Shown: positions 53,689-62,797 of the stretch, piece by piece
Numbering within the stretch: position 1 is the stretch's first letter
Layout: the number at the start of each line of letters is the position of its first letter
Source: Sphingobacterium sp. HMA12
Lineage (GTDB): Bacteria; Bacteroidota; Bacteroidia; Sphingobacteriales; Sphingobacteriaceae
NCBI RefSeq assembly: GCF_002933815.1
Contig: NZ_BEYR01000001.1
Location: 682,001 to 746,000, forward strand
DNA: 64,000 nucleotides
Direction of reading: 5' to 3'
The notes under the pieces: generated by a model
Databases searched by the model: none
Told to the model about the DNA's origin: nothing
What the model saw: the letters and a program-made list of their open reading frames with translations, nothing else
Translations under genes and position numbers: made by a program

Positions 53689-56025
53689 ATGGCAAATCAA
53701 TTTTTAATTAAAGAAACGGTAGATGCAATGCGCAATCTATCTGCAAGTGAAATCGCTGGATTGCAAGGGAGCAATCCAACTTATAGTGGTGTCCAGTTAT
53801 TAGGCTATTATGAAAAAGGGGATACCCCAACGCCTATTGAATATTATTTAAGTACTACTTCCAGAATTGATGATGGTGGATCTGTATTCGAAATACAGGG
53901 AATTAAATTGGAACATGCCTTTGGCAATATGATTGATGTAAGGTACTTTGGGATATCAGAAAATTTGAATGACAATACCTCATATTTCAATAATCTAGCT
54001 TCCTATATAATTGATGGTCAATTAATATTATTTAAGCCTGGAGTAAGCTATAAAGGCAGCTTAAATCTAGTAGGTAAATCTATCAATATTGATTTTAATA
54101 ATAGTACACTCGAACCTGTTAGCAATACTGGTAGTATATATCTACATGGTAGTATTGAGTCAAAAATAGATGTTGTAGGTAAACCAAGTTATGGCGATAG
54201 ATTTATAAATGTAGTTAACATAGGTAATTTATCTATTAATGATTTAATCCTGTTAAGAGATGAATCAGTCAGACCTATAGATAGTCTCCCGGATCAGAAT
54301 ATGGAGACCTTAAAAATAGCAAGTATAGCAGGTAATAAGATTATTGTAGAAGGCATTATCAAGGGGACTTTTGTTACCGGAAAAGTTACGATTCAGAAAA
54401 TAAATAAAATTAGTAATATTTCTATACGAAATTTATGTATAAAAGATAATATTAATAACACAAGGCCTTTAGTCTGGGTTAGATATGCAGAAAATGTAAG
54501 CATTGACAATATTAGAGGTGAAAATACTGTTGGTAATTTCGTCAGATTGGATAGCTGTTATGGAGGGCAGATGACAAATATTTATTGCTTTGACCCAAGA
54601 GCAACAGATAGTGGGGAAGGTTATGGCTTGTCGATCAATGAATGTAAACAAATATATTCCAATAACATCCATGGACGAGGTACTAGACACATCGTGGATT
54701 TTAAAAATTCTTACGATTGTGTTCTGGAGAATGTATTTGAACCTAAGTCCAAATCATCATCTGTTGTGCTGGCTCATAATGGATTTGGAGGTTTTATAAC
54801 AGCTAGAAACATATTTACAGCAGGACCTTCTTACTCAGTTAATGTCTCTAGCCAAGGATTTTCTCCAATAAACTTTAATAACCAAATCCTTAGGGGGTAT
54901 AAAGTTGAAAATGTTAATCATACAGTGCAAGATCGGTTAGCCAATCAATTCGTTCCCGCGGTGTATTTTGATGGAGACTATGCTGATATCTATTTCAATA
55001 ATATCACTTCCAATTTTTCAAAAGATATAGATACAACAACGATGCATACATCTGCTTCAGTCATCAGATTAAATGGGGATAAAAAAGGGCAATGCGTTAT
55101 TTCTAACGTATTCACCAGAGCAATGGGTACCGTCGTATTACTAAGTAATCGAACTAATGGAACAAATCAATTAAACTATCCTACATTTATAAAGAACCTA
55201 TTTGCAGAAAAATGTATTAATATCATATTTTCACTAGGAGTAGGTAATATACAAATAGATGGAATAGATTCCGATAATGTGTTAGGAGGGGCTCTACGTC
55301 TTACTGCAAGCAATTCCATAACCCCTTCATATATTGATGTGAGTGGTATGGGGCAATCTAGAGTAAATAGATCTGATTCTTATAATTTTATTGATCCCGT
55401 ATCCACTGTAGTTAATAATACTGCGATAAGTGGATATCTGAATCCAACATATGGTGCCAGTTTATCAGGCTTAAATATAGACGAAGGTGGTACTATACCT
55501 TTGACTAGACTATTAAATTCCTCCGGATATTTAGCAGTGGCCAATACGATTAATACTAATATAACTTTAAATGCAACTACTCCTATTGATAAGGGAATAT
55601 GGGATGGTCAGGAAATTACAATTGCATGCAGAGTAAATATCTCTAATGAAACTGGCACCATAACTATTCCAACAGGCGCAAATAGTACTGTCATGGGATC
55701 TTCTCCTATTGTTATGAGAGCAGGAAGTATTTATACGTTTATATTTTTAAATGGTACATGGAGACTTAAATCTATTGCAAATCTAAAACCAGCAACGACA
55801 ACAATTCTAGGGCAAGTAAAGATGTCTACTGCAGTGGCCGACCCTGATAGGGTAATACCAGAACCAGATACCTTATCTACGGCGACAGATATTGAAGGAA
55901 TGAAAGCCGATTTAAATGACTTAATAACTAAATATAATTTATTAAGGCAGGCTACTTCAGATTCCATTAATAAATTCAAAGCGAAAATGTCTGCTGACCG
56001 GGCTAGCGGACAACAGGCAATATGA
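53689..56025 (+). CDS. MANQF cassette protein, tailspike-like, variant head
   Basis: 778 residues. The head is a variant: MANQFLIKETVDAMRNLSAS, EIAGLQGSNPTYSGVQLLGY, YEKGDTPTPIEYYLSTTSRI, lacking the PDPGP segment but keeping DDGGSV and VRYFGI. The body (~95-600) is a beta-helix with an inserted beta module (~165-245; YGDRFINVVNIGNLSINDLI). The C-terminal ~130 residues contain ATTTILGQVKMSTAVADPDR, like phage fibre repeats, and an end coiled coil (GMKADLNDLITKYNLLRQAT). That end differs from the 51253/56260 type. No signal peptide. Confidence 0.88.
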   Translation: MANQFLIKETVDAMRNLSASEIAGLQGSNPTYSGVQLLGYYEKGDTPTPIEYYLSTTSRIDDGGSVFEIQGIKLEHAFGNMIDVRYFGISENLNDNTSYFNNLASYIIDGQLILFKPGVSYKGSLNLVGKSINIDFNNSTLEPVSNTGSIYLHGSIESKIDVVGKPSYGDRFINVVNIGNLSINDLILLRDESVRPIDSLPDQNMETLKIASIAGNKIIVEGIIKGTFVTGKVTIQKINKISNISIRNLCIKDNINNTRPLVWVRYAENVSIDNIRGENTVGNFVRLDSCYGGQMTNIYCFDPRATDSGEGYGLSINECKQIYSNNIHGRGTRHIVDFKNSYDCVLENVFEPKSKSSSVVLAHNGFGGFITARNIFTAGPSYSVNVSSQGFSPINFNNQILRGYKVENVNHTVQDRLANQFVPAVYFDGDYADIYFNNITSNFSKDIDTTTMHTSASVIRLNGDKKGQCVISNVFTRAMGTVVLLSNRTNGTNQLNYPTFIKNLFAEKCINIIFSLGVGNIQIDGIDSDNVLGGALRLTASNSITPSYIDVSGMGQSRVNRSDSYNFIDPVSTVVNNTAISGYLNPTYGASLSGLNIDEGGTIPLTRLLNSSGYLAVANTINTNITLNATTPIDKGIWDGQEITIACRVNISNETGTITIPTGANSTVMGSSPIVMRAGSIYTFIFLNGTWRLKSIANLKPATTTILGQVKMSTAVADPDRVIPEPDTLSTATDIEGMKADLNDLITKYNLLRQATSDSINKFKAKMSADRASGQQAI

Positions 56026-56042
56026 TAGGACATTAGATGGAG

Positions 56043-56118
56043 AAAATGTTGGTTATAGCTAGTCGGGTCAACAATTAGCCCCATTGCTTCCCTCTGCTCA
56101 TAAGAGGGAAGCTTTTTT
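56043..56118 (+). terminator. Conserved 3' flank and array-type terminator
   Basis: GTTGGTTATAGCTAGTCGGG TCAACAATTAGCC precedes the GCTTCCCTCT/AGAGGGAAGC stem (56086-56112) and a TTTTTTG tract. The flank is closely related to those at 31621, 37940 and 61109. Confidence 0.8.
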
Positions 56119-56159
56119 GTCTTAGGTTCTTTCCTCTAAATAGTATTGATTGAGATCGA

Positions 56160-56259
56160 CTTTTCGGTATCTCTCCGATACCGCCTACATACACCTTCTT
56201 TTACTCCCATTGCCTCCCCAGCAACCATACTTTTGCTATACACATAAAAACAAAAGAAT
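56160..56259 (+). promoter_or_regulatory. Cassette promoter module (copy 8)
   Basis: CGGTAT at 56165-56170, ATACCG at 56178-56183, TACTTTTG at 56228-56235, ATG at 56260. Standard spacing. Confidence 0.75.
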
Positions 56260-58614
56260 ATGGCAAATCAATTTTTAATTAAGGAAACGATGGATGCTAT
56301 GCGCAATCTATCCGCAACTGAAATAGCTGGGTTGCAGGGAACCAATCCAATCTATGCAGGAGTACAGTTACTGGGCTATTACGAAAAAGGGGATACCCCA
56401 GCGCCGATTATTTACTACTATGTTAATCCATCAACAGATCCAGGACCAGATGATGGAGGTTCTGTAATTGAAATTGGCGTCATAAAACTTCGACATGTTT
56501 TTGATAAAGTTTCTGTTAAATATTTTGGAGCAAAGGGAGATGGTGTTCAGGATGATTCTACATACATTCAAAAAGCAATAAATTATGTCGAGTTACAGAA
56601 CTTTATCAAGGCATTATATGTTGATTCAGGAGATTATTTTATTGGATCAACAGTTAATATAAATAAAGGGGGCTTCCGGCTTGAAGGCATAGGTGCCCTG
56701 ATGCGAGAGGAGTCTTATAAAGAGAGAACTGATCCAATTGTAAGTAGGGCCAAATCATTTAGAGGAACTAGCTTTATTATAAAAACAGGCATAACAGGAT
56801 TTAGAGTTACCTCTACAGCGACAGACCATATCTTTCTACATAGGCTTCAATTTACAACCGAGAATGATGTAAGACGCGTAGGTAATACTGTAGGATTTTG
56901 GTTTAATTCTGACTTTAATGGCCCGCTTTGGACTGTTAATATAAGTGAATGTCACTTTAGAGGGTTTAATAAGGCAGTAAGAGTTTCATCTTCTGTGGTA
57001 AATTATTGCGTAGCATTTATGAATATTTATAACAATGCTTTCTCTAGAAATGATGAAGTTATTTACTTTGATACTTTGGAAGTACAAACCCCAGATCAAG
57101 GTACAATGAATAATGTTGAAGGATTTAGATTCATATTTAACAAGTGCCACGATAATTCCAGAGTATTAAGGATATATTCTATTGCAGATAGAACTGTGAT
57201 TGAAGATAATAACTTTGAGGGGAACATTGTTTATGCAGACGGAACCGTCCCTTCATCTATTGTTACAATAGAACTCCGAAGCGGATTAGAAATCAAAGGT
57301 AATCACTTTGAGGGTACCACAGTTAGAAATATAGAGGTTTTTGGAAAAGGATATGGACAAACTCATACGAATTATCCTAAAGTATGGTTAAAATCTAATA
57401 CTTTTTCAGTTGTAAACCCCTTGGCGGCTCCGTTGATACAACGATGTGATGTTTGGGATTATGATGGATATCCTTATGAATTGGATGGTTGTAATTTAAT
57501 AGAAGATAGCTCTATTCGTAAAAATTTCTTATACCCTAAGAATCTCGCAAACAATGTGGCCGTTATGAACTCTTTTAAAGATGTAATTAAATACAGCTAC
57601 AATAGTTTTTCAGCAGAGGATGTAAGAACTACAATCGTAGATGAAGGGACAAATGCAGCAAGAACAGTAATGTCTACTCCTTTGGGTAATATGCAAATGA
57701 TACCTTTTAACTATGTAGCATCGCCTAGTGCAACTTTTACTTTTGGTATAACAAACGGTGCAACAAGATTACAAGTATTCCCAACAGATAAATATTGTGG
57801 ATTTTCTTTCTTAGTCTATAACCCAAAAGATTCTCAGTTCTTTATGAGTTCTGTGGAAATTAGATTGTTGGTAAAAGGGACAAATCCCGATAGGATTGTT
57901 ATAAAACCTGCTAGAAAAATAACTTTTACTTCAACTGGGTATACAATTATCAGTGCTATGTGTAACACTGAGGATTTATTTGTGGCAGGAGATGAATATG
58001 CATTTGTTTATGGAGTTTTATCATCAAAAGTTCCACTTCAAAATGAGGCTAATACAGTTTTTATATCCTCTTGTCAGACTTTATTCGTATCAACAGATGC
58101 AACGAGGTCAGTAGTACCTGTATTTAAATGGAACAAAGATTTGAAGAAGTTTGGAACTTTAAGAAAAGGCGATATTTTCTTAGATACTGATGATTCTTTG
58201 AAAACTGTAAAAACAGATGGTACTATCGGTATTTTAACAGGTATTACTGGCTCTATCGAAGCCAACAGCAACAAATTAACTTTATCTGGGGCATCGGAAA
58301 TATATATTGGGCAATATTTGAAGTTGAATAATGGTAGTTTTAGAGTAGTTAAAACAGAAGGCGTTAATATATACCTGGACAGGAGAGTAACTTCTATATT
58401 TACTCATATACCTGTTGATTTTTTTGCTCCTACATATGTAAATATAGGAGTAGCATCCACTACTGAAAGGGGATTAGTGAGGCAAGCCGCTCAAGCAACA
58501 AATTCAGCAGCAGAACCAAGTGCGTCCTACAGCCAGTCAGAGGTACAGGCGATCTTGGCAGAACTCCGTGATTTAAAAGCTAAGTTGCGAACAGCAGGGA
58601 TTTTAGCTTCATAG
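56260..58614 (+). CDS. MANQF cassette protein, pectate-lyase-type tailspike with fibre end
   Basis: 784 residues. The head is of the variant type (NLSATEIAGLQGTNPIYAGV) with standard GYYEKGDTPAPIIYYYVNPS and DPGPDDGGSVIEIG. It is followed by VKYFGAKGDGVQDDSTYIQK AIN, the unmistakable opening of Pectate_lyase_3/phage tailspike helices. A Gly/Asn-rich body (~110-430) and beta domains (~440-700) follow. STTERGLVRQAAQATNSAAE and the coiled end EVQAILAELRDLKAKLRTAG ILAS are nearly identical to the end of the 51253 protein. No signal peptide. The best candidate for polysaccharide binding or degradation. Confidence 0.9.
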   Translation: MANQFLIKETMDAMRNLSATEIAGLQGTNPIYAGVQLLGYYEKGDTPAPIIYYYVNPSTDPGPDDGGSVIEIGVIKLRHVFDKVSVKYFGAKGDGVQDDSTYIQKAINYVELQNFIKALYVDSGDYFIGSTVNINKGGFRLEGIGALMREESYKERTDPIVSRAKSFRGTSFIIKTGITGFRVTSTATDHIFLHRLQFTTENDVRRVGNTVGFWFNSDFNGPLWTVNISECHFRGFNKAVRVSSSVVNYCVAFMNIYNNAFSRNDEVIYFDTLEVQTPDQGTMNNVEGFRFIFNKCHDNSRVLRIYSIADRTVIEDNNFEGNIVYADGTVPSSIVTIELRSGLEIKGNHFEGTTVRNIEVFGKGYGQTHTNYPKVWLKSNTFSVVNPLAAPLIQRCDVWDYDGYPYELDGCNLIEDSSIRKNFLYPKNLANNVAVMNSFKDVIKYSYNSFSAEDVRTTIVDEGTNAARTVMSTPLGNMQMIPFNYVASPSATFTFGITNGATRLQVFPTDKYCGFSFLVYNPKDSQFFMSSVEIRLLVKGTNPDRIVIKPARKITFTSTGYTIISAMCNTEDLFVAGDEYAFVYGVLSSKVPLQNEANTVFISSCQTLFVSTDATRSVVPVFKWNKDLKKFGTLRKGDIFLDTDDSLKTVKTDGTIGILTGITGSIEANSNKLTLSGASEIYIGQYLKLNNGSFRVVKTEGVNIYLDRRVTSIFTHIPVDFFAPTYVNIGVASTTERGLVRQAAQATNSAAEPSASYSQSEVQAILAELRDLKAKLRTAGILAS

Positions 58615-58637
58615 TACCGGTATAACACAAAAAGTGA

Positions 58638-58672
58638 AAATGCGACATTCGCTAGAATGTCGCATTTCTTTA
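58638..58672 (+). terminator. Terminator
   Basis: AAATGCGACATTC pairs with GAATGTCGCATTT (13-bp perfect stem) around GCTA, followed by CTTTATT. Confidence 0.85.
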
Positions 58673-58705
58673 TTAGAGCTACTATCATCGTTATTAAAGA
58701 TGTGA

Positions 58706-58805
58706 CTTTTCGGTATCTCTCTGACACCGCTTACAAACACCTTGTTTTCCTCAGATAACCATCGCCACCACCATACTTTTGCTATACACATAAAAACAAA
58801 AGAAT
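58706..58805 (+). promoter_or_regulatory. Cassette promoter module (copy 9)
   Basis: CGGTAT at 58711-58716 with right arm ACACCG (one mismatch) at 58724-58729, TACTTTTG at 58774-58781, ATG at 58806. Standard spacing. The spacer is closest to copy 1 (CCTCAGATA..C..CGCCACCACCA). Confidence 0.75.
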
Positions 58806-60932
58806 ATGGCAAATCAATTTTTAATTAAGGAAACAATGACAGTTATGCGAGGCTTAATGCCTGCTGAAATTACTGCTTTAGAGAACGGAACTTATGACGG
58901 AGTACAATTACTGGGCTATTATCAAAAAGGCGATACCCCAGCGCCGATTATTTACTACTATGTTGATCCATTAACAGATCCTGATCCTGGACCAGAGGAT
59001 GGTGGAAGTGTCATTGTAACTGGCAGCATTAAGCTTGTACATAAATTTAAGGGATTTGTAGATATTAGTTATTATGGACACCAGGCAAATACAGATTTTA
59101 GCCCTGCTTTGAATATTATCTTAAAGAAATTTGGACAGGTAGATCTGGGTAGAAGGGAGGTGTTTTGTAAAAATATTCAAACTGTTATAGATGGTTCAAA
59201 AATCAAAAATGGCACATTAAAATTTAATGGCGGAATTGATAATAGAATCTTAACAGTAAACAATAGCAATATTGAAGTAACTGATATTGTTTTTGATGGA
59301 AATAACAAGCAGCCAAGCTTCTCGTTGGTATTCGTTGCCGATAACTGTGAGAATTTAGTGATTAACAAGACAGAGTTTAAAAACCTGACCGCTACCGTGA
59401 GTGGAGGCAATCCGAGTAACAATGCCTATGGTCTGATGCTGTCTCCTTATGGTGTTAGGAATTTTACCATTCACAATTGTGTATTCAAAGATATCCGCAA
59501 ATACAATAATACAGCTGTAAGTGGTACCCCAACGGTCGGGCAAGGATTTACAGGCGGGATATTTTTGTACAACGGTTCAGAGCCAACAACACCTACTAGC
59601 AATAGCAGCAATGGCGTCATCAGAGAATGTATCTTTGAAAACATTGTAAATATACTTGATGATGATCTAGACTTTAATACATATTCTGGCTATCTAGATG
59701 CTGATGGTATTCGTTTCTATAGCGTTGCAGGAGGTGTCAATTATTTTGATATCACGATTTCAGATTGTATATTCAGAAACATATCTAAAAGGGCTGTGAA
59801 ATTGTCAGGATCAGGATTTTGTCGTGGTATAAAAATTTATAATCTAACAGTCTATGCTGATGCAATGCAGTACCCGATGGTTTCAGCGATAAAATTAGAT
59901 GCTGACACCATTTTGGATGGCTTAAAATTTTATGCTTCGACGCTAGCTGATAGATGTTCAATATTTCTACAAATGCAGGGCAATTATAACTTACAGGTTA
60001 GGAATGTATACGCCAATTATGTTGACGGAGCTATTCAGATTGCTCCAGTTAATACGGAAAGCATAAGAGATCTGAAGTTTGAAAATATCACTATTGAAAG
60101 TTATTCTAACTATTTTATAACACAAGGCGGGCCAACGGTAGCTTCACAAAAGAGAATTAATTTTAACAATTGCGTTGCATTACCTGCAAAGGATCTTGTC
60201 GATAAATACGCTGTTAGATTAGGGAGTAGTGCAGATCTCACCTGTGGTGTGAGTTTCAAAAATTGCAGAATTGACGGAGCGAATATTGCACTTTCCGGAA
60301 CGGATATATCGATTGACGGTCTGGATATAACAATAGATAATATCAATTATATCGGAAATACTACTGCTGGTGGCAGTATTTTGTCAACCGGTTTGTCATC
60401 CTCAGTAAACAACTATGCAAATGTTTCTATCGTAAATACCAATATTAACATTCTCAATGTAAATGCAGCTTTCTTAACCTCAAATAGAAGCTTTCTACTC
60501 ACTCGTGGTAAAGGATATGCTATCCGTAATCTGAGGCTAAAAGTATCGGATAATATAGCGACAAATGTTAGCCATTTGGATATTATGGGGGAAAACGTAG
60601 CTGTTGATAATTTTTTATACGACGGAACATCCTCCCTACGGATTGGTGTACAAGACTATATTAAAAGTTCATGTTTTACAAATTTGATACGAACAACACG
60701 ATCTAAAATGGTTCCTAAGACATTTGTTGTCTGCGGAAATACAAGCAATGCGAATGTATCGTTTGCAAATATTTACGATATGCTAGTCATGGATTCGCCC
60801 GTGATGTCCTTTAATTCAGGAACGAAATATATAGTCAATGGATTATCGCACAATTCAAGCAATTCTGCTCCGATATTGGACTCGTCTCTTACCGTACCGG
60901 TTTCTAAAAATGCTGTTATTAAGTTTAATTAG
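58806..60932 (+). CDS. MANQF cassette protein, tailspike-like beta-helix (last copy)
   Basis: 708 residues. The head has MANQFLIKETMTVMRGLMPA and GVQLLGYYQKGDTPAPIIYY, then DPLTDPDPGPEDGGSVIVTG and VDISYYG. The body is a long beta-helix with rungs such as NCENLVINKTEFKNLTATVS, GVRNFTIHNCVFKDIRKYNN and DITISDCIFRNISKRAVKLS. It continues almost to the C-terminus (TVPVSKNAVIKFN), with no coiled fibre end. No signal peptide. The 14725 fragment resembles this head most (DPLTDPDPGP). Confidence 0.88.
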   Translation: MANQFLIKETMTVMRGLMPAEITALENGTYDGVQLLGYYQKGDTPAPIIYYYVDPLTDPDPGPEDGGSVIVTGSIKLVHKFKGFVDISYYGHQANTDFSPALNIILKKFGQVDLGRREVFCKNIQTVIDGSKIKNGTLKFNGGIDNRILTVNNSNIEVTDIVFDGNNKQPSFSLVFVADNCENLVINKTEFKNLTATVSGGNPSNNAYGLMLSPYGVRNFTIHNCVFKDIRKYNNTAVSGTPTVGQGFTGGIFLYNGSEPTTPTSNSSNGVIRECIFENIVNILDDDLDFNTYSGYLDADGIRFYSVAGGVNYFDITISDCIFRNISKRAVKLSGSGFCRGIKIYNLTVYADAMQYPMVSAIKLDADTILDGLKFYASTLADRCSIFLQMQGNYNLQVRNVYANYVDGAIQIAPVNTESIRDLKFENITIESYSNYFITQGGPTVASQKRINFNNCVALPAKDLVDKYAVRLGSSADLTCGVSFKNCRIDGANIALSGTDISIDGLDITIDNINYIGNTTAGGSILSTGLSSSVNNYANVSIVNTNINILNVNAAFLTSNRSFLLTRGKGYAIRNLRLKVSDNIATNVSHLDIMGENVAVDNFLYDGTSSLRIGVQDYIKSSCFTNLIRTTRSKMVPKTFVVCGNTSNANVSFANIYDMLVMDSPVMSFNSGTKYIVNGLSHNSSNSAPILDSSLTVPVSKNAVIKFN

Positions 60933-61024
60933 GTCATATACGGGATATCTTATTATTGTGATTTCCTGTCGGAAAATTATCTATTTGGTCTAGTGAATCT
61001 GAGTTCGGTTGATTAAGTGATCGG

Positions 61025-61177
61025 TTTTGATCAACATTTTCTAGGAAATGATCAATAGTTATTTCGGATAGCATGCTTATCTTTAGGTATTGAAGAACCA
61101 CAACGTCGGTTTACGGTTAGTTCGACCAACAGATTAGCCAAATTGCTTCCCTCTGCCGGTTAGGGGGAAGCTTTTTT
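61025..61177 (+). terminator. Conserved cassette 3' flank and terminator (end of array)
   Basis: TGATCAACATTTTCTAGGAA, ATAGCATGCTTATCTTTAGG, then GTCGGTTTACGGTTAGTTCG ACCAAC and a GCTTCCCTCTGCCGGTTAGG-type hairpin (61145-61171) with a TTTTTT tract. It matches the flank after the 36019 gene closely. Confidence 0.75.
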
Positions 61178-61202
61178 AATTCATAAGTGCATGAAGTGGC
61201 GG

Positions 61203-61583
61203 CTAGGGTTTAGCCTTATTTATCAGCATTCTATATGGTATCTCAACAGCAATGACTACCGAGGATGCTATCATAATAGAAAATAAAATATTGTTGCAAA
61301 GCGCATGCGCTATCAGAAAAATCATACCACTGATAACATACGTGCTTTGCAGGGTAACAAACATAACCTTCTTGGAAAGTGTGTAGAGATGCTCGGACTG
61401 CAATATTTCATTCACTTTCGCCTTTATGTTTTCTAGATCAAATTGTTTCAGTAGTAATCTTTTTAATGCATAAAGATTATCTTTCCATTGAATTTGCCTT
61501 AATAGCTTTAAGATTCCAGTTTTCGCCAATTCGACGATTACTTTTTCTAGGATGATCAATAAAATTTTTGTAAACATTTCCAT
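61203..61583 (-). CDS. Small membrane protein, hypothetical
   Basis: 126 residues. An amphipathic, charged N-terminal half (about 20-75, including KDNLYALKRLLLKQFDLENI) precedes two membrane segments (VMFVTLQSTYVISGMIFLIA and ILFSIMIASSVVIAVEIPY). It is convergent with the last cassette. No known family; the layout loosely resembles phage-holin-superfamily proteins, but I would not assign it. Confidence 0.6.
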   Translation of the reverse strand: MEMFTKILLIILEKVIVELAKTGILKLLRQIQWKDNLYALKRLLLKQFDLENIKAKVNEILQSEHLYTLSKKVMFVTLQSTYVISGMIFLIAHALCNNILFSIMIASSVVIAVEIPYRMLINKAKP

Positions 61584-61849
61584 AATTAGTTTTTTTTCAA
61601 GTATAACAATTGCTGTCGTATTTTAATAATTTAAGCTGTTCTGTTGGCTACTATTAAGAAGGGTTCCAATTTCGTACTAGGACTTTTCATTTCTCTTAAT
61701 TAGCTAGTACAATATATATCAGAGAGTTTTTGGTTTCTTAAAGCGTATTTTTATATTTAGTCCCTTGCTTGAAAGGTTTAAGGCTTCAAGTATTAAAGCT
61801 TTTAGAACAATAAGTTTAACGACTTTTATAAAAATAATCAATAGATAAC
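61584..61849. other. Intergenic, nothing recognised
   Basis: AT-rich DNA between two divergent small genes, presumably holding both promoters. No repeat or RNA gene seen. Confidence 0.4.
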
Positions 61850-62029
61850 ATGGAAACAGAATTATATAAACTCCTTGAGAGGATAAGTCCGGCTGAGCTT
61901 TCTAAACTTAGGGGAAAACGGCAGGATACATCGACGAGGGATAAACAGTCACTTTTAAAAAAGGTCTCAGAAATTGAGGACATCCTTAAAAAATTGAACA
62001 AAAGAATTTCTTTGATAGAAGGTGAATGA
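61850..62029 (+). CDS. Short coiled-coil protein
   Basis: 59 residues from ATG: METELYKLLERISPAELSKL, RGKRQDTSTRDKQSLLKKVS, EIEDILKKLNKRISLIEGE. Charged, with heptad-like spacing in the last 25 residues. No family is recognised. A clean, highly charged frame with a plausible leader argues for a real small gene. Confidence 0.5.
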   Translation: METELYKLLERISPAELSKLRGKRQDTSTRDKQSLLKKVSEIEDILKKLNKRISLIEGE

Positions 62030-62416
62030 TTAAGGGAATCTCATCGGACAAACTACAAGCTATTTCTGGCTTGTGGTTAACTTCTCTATAACCTGAAATC
62101 AAAGGATATCTACCTATCCTTATTTCTTTTCCCATCCGCTCTTTTGTGGCCTATCACCCTCCGGGCAGATGCTACCGCCCTTCGGTTGCTGGCTGTTTAC
62201 CGTTTTATTTTTTCAAGAATTATAGTGCGACTTAATCTTTGATCTCCGAAAAATATTATAAAATTAATGATGAAATTATTTGGAAATATAGTCAAAAATG
62301 ACTATATTTAAGTATTGATACTTATTTGAAATAAGCAATAATATTAATACAAATTAATACGAAAGGGGCATCGTAAGGTTTTTGAGTTTAATCAATCAAA
62401 ATAAATATATAAAGTT
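62030..62416. other. Intergenic with GC-richer patch
   Basis: Mostly AT-rich. A GC-richer patch at about 62145-62205 stands out: on the minus strand it reads NSQQPKGGSICPEGDRPQKS in a frame without a start codon, possibly a gene remnant. Not assignable. Confidence 0.3.
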
Positions 62417-62602
62417 ATGAGTTTATCAATTAACAATTTTGTTCAAGCATTGCAACAATATGAGATTCGCAAAAATATGTCAGTGACTTTAGTACTAGAA
62501 TCGGACGGATCAGGATACCTTTGTTATTATTCTACCGGGGAGTCTTTTTACGAGTTTGATACACCTGATGATCTTTTTAGTTTTTTGAAGTCTAAAAACT
62601 GA
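62417..62602 (+). CDS. Small hypothetical protein
   Basis: 61 residues: MSLSINNFVQALQQYEIRKN, MSVTLVLESDGSGYLCYYST, GESFYEFDTPDDLFSFLKSK. It has an alpha-beta-beta-alpha look, is acidic at the end, and follows an A-rich leader. No family is recognised. Confidence 0.5.
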   Translation: MSLSINNFVQALQQYEIRKNMSVTLVLESDGSGYLCYYSTGESFYEFDTPDDLFSFLKSKN

Positions 62603-62797
62603 GTAATCATATTTCTCAGCGCTATCGCAATATGGCGAATCTAAGGAATAGGGATGTGGCCTATTTCTGAGTGAGGCGTTATTGATACTATGCCCTGCCT
62701 TACGGTAAAAACGAGGAAATCAAAGGGATAGGGTTCTATCTCAATATATACTTGTCATTACGCTAGTATAGGGAGAAAGTAGCTAAGTCATGTGTTA

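Noticed and set aside
28808..58805. Invertible promoters as in Bacteroides capsule loci
   Set aside because: All modules face the same way and the inverted repeat is a short hairpin upstream of the promoter, not a pair of repeats flanking it. No invertase gene is present.
28808..61177. Integron-like cassette array with attC sites
   Set aside because: Each unit has its own promoter and a conserved coding head, units are kilobases long, and no integrase gene is in the window. The 3' hairpins end in T tracts and act as terminators.
28808..61177. Diversity-generating retroelement acting on tailspike genes
   Set aside because: No reverse transcriptase and no template repeat were seen. The variation covers entire bodies rather than scattered adenine positions.
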